Positions 57,746-64,000 of a DNA stretch of 64,000 nucleotides are shown piece by piece. The notes under the pieces were generated by a model that ran no database searches, was not told the DNA's origin, and saw nothing but the letters and a program-made list of their open reading frames with translations. The first letter of the stretch is position 1, and each line of letters begins with the position of its first letter. The translations under genes were made by a program, and so were the position numbers. The stretch covers positions 63,281,064 to 63,345,063 of the forward strand of contig NC_044566.1 of assembly GCF_007565055.1 (NCBI RefSeq). Direction: 5' to 3'. The DNA is from Rhinopithecus roxellana. Its lineage: Eukaryota > Chordata > Mammalia > Primates > Cercopithecidae.

Positions 57746-59109
57746 GTTCTTCAGCTCAGGAACAGGTTTACATTAAGACAGAGTATGGCTGTTTTCCCAA
57801 TCTATATAAATATCTTCACTTTCAAAGGGCCTGTGTCAGATAGAAAACATGGTCTGTTATTGTATGTCCTCTACAAAAACACTCCCTTCATGCAGGTGGA
57901 ATAAATGTTTTGTATGGCCGATCAAAGACTCTTCTAAATGAATAAAATCATAATAGGAAAATTAACTTAAATAAATCCAGAAGCTAATGAACATTTTTTT
58001 AAAAAAAAAGTAAGATCAAATATTCAAATCTCATGCAAAGAAGCTGAATTGGACTCATTTCTTTCATTTTTATCAAGGCATTATATTCTGACAAGATTTT
58101 GCCCAAAAAGAAAAGATGAAAATTTCTATTTGAACAACAAAAAAGATTGTGCTGCTGTTGAACTTTTAAAAGATGTATTGCTCTTTCAAAATAGTATTTT
58201 TTTAATATAAATCCTTTGAAAAAAGCAGATCTTCTCATTTTGATGAAACTTGAAGAATTGTTTGTTTTGCCATTTCCCTTTTTGTATTGATTCTCCTTTT
58301 AATGACTCTGTAATGCTAGAAAAATATCTCGATCAACTAAAATCATAGTGTTTTAAGTTTTAATATTATATTGATAAAGATCCATCCATCATTGCCAAAT
58401 GTTCTTGACATTCCAGGCAATCCAATGAAGAAGTTAAGAAAGTAAATGTATATTAATCCAATTCAATATGCATTCAGAGATGCCTACCATTGTCAAGACA
58501 CTTCACAAGACACTTGTTCTAGAAAATTCAGAAACAAAGAAGGAGTAGTCCCTACTAGAGCTGACAAGCTGCTGGAGCACTGTGGTTCACCGATAACCAC
58601 AGCCTAAGACAAAGTGGGTAACAGCCAGAACAGAGGCGAGAGTAAATGCTATGGGAAGACAAACCTAAATGAAAGCAAAACATATCAGGCAGAATGATTC
58701 AGTGTTTTTATTCAAGGGCCATGTTTTTCTTATAATTTTATATTTGAAGTTTTTTTCTGGTATATTTATATATACAGGGCAATGTATTGTTTGGGCTATT
58801 TTTTTTTTTTTAATTTTACCATAGTTCTTCCTAGTTGTTTTTACAGTTTCCCCTTTCACAGATATTTTGTTACAGAGGGTGGTTTGCTTCGTTCACATGG
58901 CTGAGAAGCAACTCTTCCTCTCTCACCTTGCTTGGAAATGTGAACAAACAGCAGCTGTTTTTTACCAAGCTTTCTTCACATTGGGACAAACCTCTTTAAA
59001 CAAAACTCTTTAGTATTAGGGCTACAGCTCTCCCAAAGGGGGGAAAAAAAGACACAATTAAACAAAGCAAGAGAAGTGGCACATTTCAGAATTGTATTTT
59101 ACAGATCTG
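57746..59109. other. Mostly unassigned DNA
   Basis: 58470-58680 ('gacacttcacaagacacttg', 'gagagtaaatgctatgggaa') may be an antisense L2 scrap. The rest (including T runs at 58798-58810) is not recognised. Confidence 0.4.
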
Positions 59110-59330
59110 CCTTTTATATGATTACCACCAAGTGTACAATCTCAAGAAAGACTCAAACTCTGAATTTCAGTTTTCTCACATGAAAAATGAGGATAAAACC
59201 ATCTATTCATTATAATGAAAGAAGAGAAATTGTATCTAAAAGTTTATTGTATTCCCTAACATATAATAAACACCCAACAAATGATAGGCATTGCTATTTT
59301 TGCTATCATTAATGCCACTCTTCTTGTAAT
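59110..59330 (+). mobile_element. MIR SINE
   Basis: 'aatttcagttttctcacatg', 'aaaaatgaggataaaaccat' and 'acatataataaacacccaac' match the MIR core and 3' end. Confidence 0.7.
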
Positions 59331-59394
59331 TGCAAAGGTACCTTTCCACCAAAAGGAAAAGTAGAACATAGGTCAAGGTGCACAGTAGCTAACT

Positions 59395-59885
59395 TCCAAG
59401 ATGGCGGCTCTCCAGTGACCTTCACACCAGTGAATTCAGGGCTGACCAGTGAAATACTGAGGAAGTGAAGTGTGTGACTTCCAAGTCTAGGTCATAAAAG
59501 ATACTGCAGATTCTTCCTTAGGCTCTTGGATTGTTCATTGAGAGGGAAGCCAGCTATACCAGGAGGACATTTAAGCAGCCCCGTCCAGAGGTCTACATGG
59601 GGGGCAACTGAGGCATGCCAACAGCCAGCATCAACTCGTCAGTCATGTGAGTAATCACTTCATCTCAGAAAAGGGTTCTCCATCCTCCCTCAAGCCTTCA
59701 GATGTGTAGAACTAACCAAATCTGACTGCAAACTCATGAGAGACTCCAAGCCAGGATCATTCAGCCAAGCTGTTCTCAAATTTCTGACCCACAGAAACCA
59801 TTAGATCATAAATGATTGTTGTAGTTTTAAGCATCTAAGCTTTAGAGTGATTTGTTATTCAGCAACATATAACTAATGCAGATTT
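59395..59885 (+). mobile_element. MLT1-type LTR (older subfamily)
   Basis: 'gtgtgtgacttccaagtcta', 'ccaacagccagcatcaactc', 'ttctgacccacagaaaccat' and 'tttgttattcagcaacatat' are in MLT1 order. It is followed directly by internal sequence, so this is a 5' LTR. Confidence 0.75.
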
Positions 59886-60954
59886 CGGTACTTGGAAGAG
59901 GGGTGCTATTAATACCATAACAAAAGCCTTATCCTGTAAGAGTGGCTTTGAAGCCAGACAGTGAGTGGAAGCTGTAAGGCACATGAGGAAAGCATTACTG
60001 AAAGCCTAAGGACCTTCAAAGAGACTTCCAGAAGAAGTTTTATGCCTTTTGAAGAAGTTGTCAGTGAAGGCTTAAAGGAAGTTGAGGAAACTAATGGGAA
60101 GTGAATTGTTGGTAATGAATAGCAGAAAATTGAGCAACAGTGTTACCTACTATAATATGAAACATATAGACTGTAACTCATGAACTTAAAAATCTAGCTA
60201 AGGAGGTTTCCAGGGAGAGTTTAGAAGATGCTGCCTATCTTCTTCTCACCCTTCTGGTAAAGCGTAAGAGCAAAAGGATAAGCTAAAGACTTCAGTATAA
60301 AGGAATTGTTAAATGGAAAGGAGGTAGGACTTGTTAAGAGGTTTGAAAAGTCCAAGCCTCTCCAGATGGTAAATAATACCGATATTAAGAAATGACTTCT
60401 AGGCAATGATCCTATTCAGACACTAACAGGAAAATATGGTCTAACGGTGAAGCTAAAGGTGTGACTAAAATCCTTTGGTAAGACCAGAAAAATCTGAGGC
60501 AGTGTCTTAAATGACTGGTAATCAATAGGGTTCTAGGAAACATAAAGTTGTTGTCCCTCAGTAACCTCAGCCGAAGCCCAAGGTAGAGAAAGGCTTTATT
60601 TTGAAGTGATTTTTTGATGTGGCTTTTGTCTAAAGGAGTGAATACAGTAATATTCATAGCAGACTCACAAACTTTTTAAGAGAATTATATTAGCAGAAAC
60701 AGTCAGCTTAGACTAAAACAGTCAGAGATAATACTAATTGAAAGGAGGTCTTTAGACAACCAAACTTCTACAGGCAGAAAACAGGCTGAGAGACGGTAGA
60801 GGTCAGAGCCATGAAAAATCACTTAGACAGTGGAACAACTTAGCCGTAACAACATGTGTCCTGATACATTCCAGAACTGCTCTGGGATAATGAACCCTGT
60901 GTGCCTCCCATTACGCCTCTTTTACAAATGGGAGAGGGCAGTTTGAGTAGATTA
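59886..60954 (+). mobile_element. MLT1 internal region (MaLR)
   Basis: 'atttcggtacttggaagagg', 'ggtttgaaaagtccaagcct', 'agaaaaatctgaggcagtgt', 'agaaaggctttattttgaag' and 'aatgaaccctgtgtgcctcc' follow MaLR internal sequence. It contains stops and codes for nothing. The 3' part and 3' LTR are missing; an L1M tail takes over at about 60955. Confidence 0.75.
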
Positions 60955-61330
60955 ACACAGGAATGAAATACTGATATGTGCTGTAGACTGGATGAACCTT
61001 GAAAAAATTAAGGCAAGTGAAAGAAGCCAGACACAAAAGGTCACATAGATTGTATAACTCCATCATATAAGATGTCTAGAATAGGCAAATGTATAGAGAC
61101 AGAAAGTAGATTAGTAGTTGCCAGGGGCTGGGGCTTGAAAAATCTGGAGTGACAGTATATTGATAAGTTTCTTTTTAGGGTGATGAAATGTTCTCAAATT
61201 ACTGTAGTGATGGTTGCACAACTCTGTGGATAGGATTAAAATATTTGAATTTATGCTTTAAATGGTGGAAATATATGGTGAAATACGTTAATTATATCTC
61301 AATAAAACTGTGGCTTAAGAGAGATAGAAA
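60955..61330 (+). mobile_element. L1M 3' end
   Basis: 'agtagttgccaggggctggg', 'gtgatggttgcacaactctg' and 'ttaattatatctcaataaaa' are the L1MB/L1MC 3' end. It is 5' truncated at a junction with the MLT1 internal region. Confidence 0.85.
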
Positions 61331-61654
61331 GTCAGAGACAGACACTGAGAGAGCCCTAGAGCTAGCTAGCTAGTTAACTAGCTCCGGGAAAGGAAAATAA
61401 AGCAGTAAGATAGAAGATACAGATATTGGGAAGAAGATCAGCCCCTCTTAACCCCGGAGATAGGTGACTAAAATAGAAGCACTCATAGTGTCAGTATCAC
61501 AGTCACTTGAGAGGAGCACAGAAGGTTAGCAAATGAAAATTACCTCAGGGAGAGTAAAGCTGAAGAAGTAGAAGGAAGAGAACAGTGAAGACATATCCTC
61601 TGCCTTCACTCAGCTCAGCTGCGTTTGAGAAATAATCATTGAACATACACCGTC
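61331..61654. other. Unassigned DNA
   Basis: Contains a CTAG-rich word at 61358-61383 (gagctagctagctagttaac). No repeat family recognised. Confidence 0.4.
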
Positions 61655-62240
61655 TGCCATGACAGCTCTTATGAAATAATTTTTAAAAATGAGGCATAGT
61701 TCCTGCTATCAGACACACATGTGCAGAAAATGACACTAAAGGGTGCTAAGTGGCATGATGGAGGCATGGACCCAGAGCTGTGGGAACACACAGGACAGGG
61801 GATCCCTAGCACCACCTGGACTAAGCAAGGAATGGATTACTGGAGGAGGTAAACTTGACCTGAGTCATAAAGGATGAAAAGGAGCTAGTCAAGTTAGAAC
61901 TATAGAAGAAACAGGGCATTTTGGGGGAGCAGAAAATGCAGAGGTCAGCTGGAAGAGTCTTGCTTGACATTAAGGTGTCTGGCCTTTCTTCTGACAGCAA
62001 TGTGGAGCCAACAAAGAATTTTAAAGGAGGGAGAGCTGGGTATGATTTGCTATGTGGAAGATGGGTTGGAGAGGGGCAAGGCTGAAGGCAGGGAAAGCAG
62101 TTGGGAGGCAGCCAGTAAAGAGAGAAGTCCTGATGTTCTGAGAGCAGGAACAGGGCTGAGCGGATGGATTAAGTTACAGAATTTGCAGGTCTTGCTGAAT
62201 GATGAGTTGAGAGGCTTGGGGGTGAGGAAAGAGTAATCCT
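61655..62240 (-). mobile_element. L2 LINE, antisense
   Basis: 'ctggaggaggtaaacttgac', 'catgggttggagaggggcaa'-like text (actual 'gatgggttggagaggggcaa'), 'gcagttgggaggcagccagt' and 'gagaggcttgggggtgagga' follow antisense L2 ORF sequence over some 580 bases. A 90-codon open frame at 61964-62236 is part of it. Confidence 0.65.
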
Positions 62241-63845
62241 CTTTGTTACAGGAATGAGAAAAGGTCTACATACCTGAAAGATCTCCAAGAGAACCACTGT
62301 AGTTAAACCATGTCCCACTGAGAGCATGCACACCTGAAAATACAATCATTTGTAGGGACTTTAGGAAACCTGGTCTGAAAAGCTCTACGGGGGGGCTCTC
62401 CTACAGAGTGGTCAGACAGCCTGTAGGGTTACTCCCTGTGATCAGCAAAGTGACCCCCAGAAAGGTGAATAATGAAGAAGGGCAGGATGTACGCATGGGG
62501 CCTGCACAGGCAAGGCTGTAAACAGATGGAGGAAGGCTTAGACTCTTAGGCTTTTGATTTTAAAAATCTATCTAGCAAAACGTAAAGGGTAACCACTCCC
62601 TGTACACACAGACACACATGACTTTCACTAACCTCATTACACATGCGTACATAACCTGGGAATGATGAGCAATAGAAAGACTTACCAGATAGTTGTGGCT
62701 CCCTGGCATTATTTAATACCCAGACCAGAAAGAGAAACTAGGCAAAGTTGTTTGTTTTGTTCTATTTTGTTAATGTTTCTGGAGTTGTGAAGAGATTGGT
62801 TGAAGGTAAATACAAAACACTAGATTAACTGAGTAAGAAACTACAAAACCAAATAAACCTATTCATGCAGTGTGTTTTTAATTGACATCCAAATCTTGAG
62901 TTGACTTTCTTTCAACAACCTAAGAAACTGAGGTTAAGCATTTCGGGGTTACTAGAATAACCCAAATATCTGAGTGTCTGCATTTGCACCTCTGTTTGGG
63001 TTGTGTTATATGGTTGAAAGTGATTGCATTTAACCCAGATTCACAAATATCTGCTGACGTATTTTCCACCAGATTAGAATAAAACGACCACCAGAGAGAG
63101 TTAACCCAATGTCATAGAAGGGAACTGGAAAGTGGAGGATTGCAGAATGAACATGACAAAGTGCTACCAACAAGAGGAAATCAGCAGAAGGTAAGGTACA
63201 AGTCGTATGAATGCTGCAAAAGTCAGCCTTTGTTGCTGGACAGATCTGCTTATAAATAGACAGTGTTTGAAAAGATATGTCAAATACTGAGAGACCTTGT
63301 ACTAATATCTTTCAGAATGAGAAGAGTTGGTCAATGATTTTAACTGATTCTCAATCTACTAATGCTACTAAACTGTTATGTTATAAATATGGATTGCTAA
63401 AGCCCCTGGATCCTTTATAACAGTGATTTTCAGGAGAAACATCAGAGGCCCAAAACAAAATTAAAATAAACAATATTTTTGTGAGCAAATTCAGTTGAAC
63501 CATGTTTGCTGATCAATGGCTTTAGCATTTCAAAATGGAAGTAAAATTAAAGCAGGTATTCTATTTGCTAAGGAGACAACTCAGAAAACTATAATATGAT
63601 GACATAAGAAGTCTTTCCCATGGCGTGCCCTTAAAATGCATTTTTCATAATGCTTTTACAATACAGATGAAATGGACTCATTTTACAATACTGCAAAACA
63701 CCCTCAGAGATGCTGGTCATCAACATTAACTAGATTTAAGAGAACAGGAGACTGCCAGCACAAGGTGAGACAGAACACAGGTATTTTTACCCTCTCTAAT
63801 CAAAGATGCTTGAAAATGAGAGTAATTCCATTGTAAGAGGTAGAA
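62241..63845. other. Repeat-poor unassigned DNA
   Basis: About 1.6 kb without a recognised repeat or exon. Slightly C/G-richer until 62540, then A/T-rich. Confidence 0.4.
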
Positions 63846-63910
63846 TTAAAAATAACAACCAACATTTACTGAGTGCTTTCTATTAAGCACTCTGCATATT
63901 TAAACCTAGA
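63846..63910 (-). mobile_element. MIR or L2 3'-end scrap, antisense
   Basis: 'aacatttactgagtgctttc' and 'aagcactctgcatatttaaa' match the antisense shared MIR/L2 3' end. Confidence 0.5.
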
Positions 63911-64000
63911 TGAAAAAAGAGAAAAAGAGACAAGTACTTACTGAGCTAGATATGTCACAATTTCTGGAAACAGGACACAGATGGAGGCCCTAGACTGATG

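Overview
This window is primate nuclear DNA and almost certainly comes from an Old World monkey (macaque, baboon or relative). The evidence is the repeat content: at least 13 Alu elements, several L1 generations, MaLR and ERVL LTRs, Tigger relics and a MADE1 element. Two young AluY copies (7491-7801 minus, 37563-37873 plus) carry the 'ctcaagcctg' start and the 'gatccggccactgcac' right-arm motif typical of cercopithecid AluYRa-type elements rather than human AluY. I found no complete protein gene, tRNA, rRNA, CRISPR array or prokaryotic-type operon. The window reads as intergenic or deep intronic DNA.

Layout. 1-2217: 3' half of an old L1M. 2218-5045: MIRs, an L2 split by AluSc, an L1M tail. 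5046-9895: AluY, L2, an MLT2 LTR split by a young AluY, MIR. 9900-11100: a 5'-inverted L1PA insertion next to an antisense L1M. 11700-13815: Alu, MSTB-like LTR, Alu. 14985-15915: L1M and MLT2. 16700-21228: mostly repeat-poor, with a MER2/Tigger1 relic. 21229-23990: MST-type LTR, hAT relic, two L2 copies with an Alu. 23990-28426: repeat-poor, with MIRs and a tiny U2 snRNA retrocopy. 28427-32318: L2/Alu and two more Tigger-type relics. 31946-33652: a local direct duplication. 34527-34631: a GC-rich segment with splice signals, the only good candidate for a coding exon (minus strand). 37563-43875: AluY, MLT1 and a nearly full-length L1M. 44226-45300: ERV1-type LTR pieces in opposite orientations. 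46027-51260: an L1 inserted into an MST-type LTR, itself hit by an Alu. 51300-55820: Alu with a purine-rich tail, a degraded ERV pol region, MLT1, MADE1, LTRs and an Alu. 56085-57745: L1M. 59110-62240: MIR, MLT1 LTR plus internal region, L1M tail, L2. 62241-64000: mostly unassigned.

Nothing here amounts to a new molecular system. The items most worth checking are the putative exon, the MADE1 hairpin (miR-548-like), the U2 retrocopy, the duplication in which only one copy carries a Tigger element, and the nested L1/LTR insertions. All long open frames I examined belong to Alu, L1, L2 or ERV sequence, or to no recognisable family.
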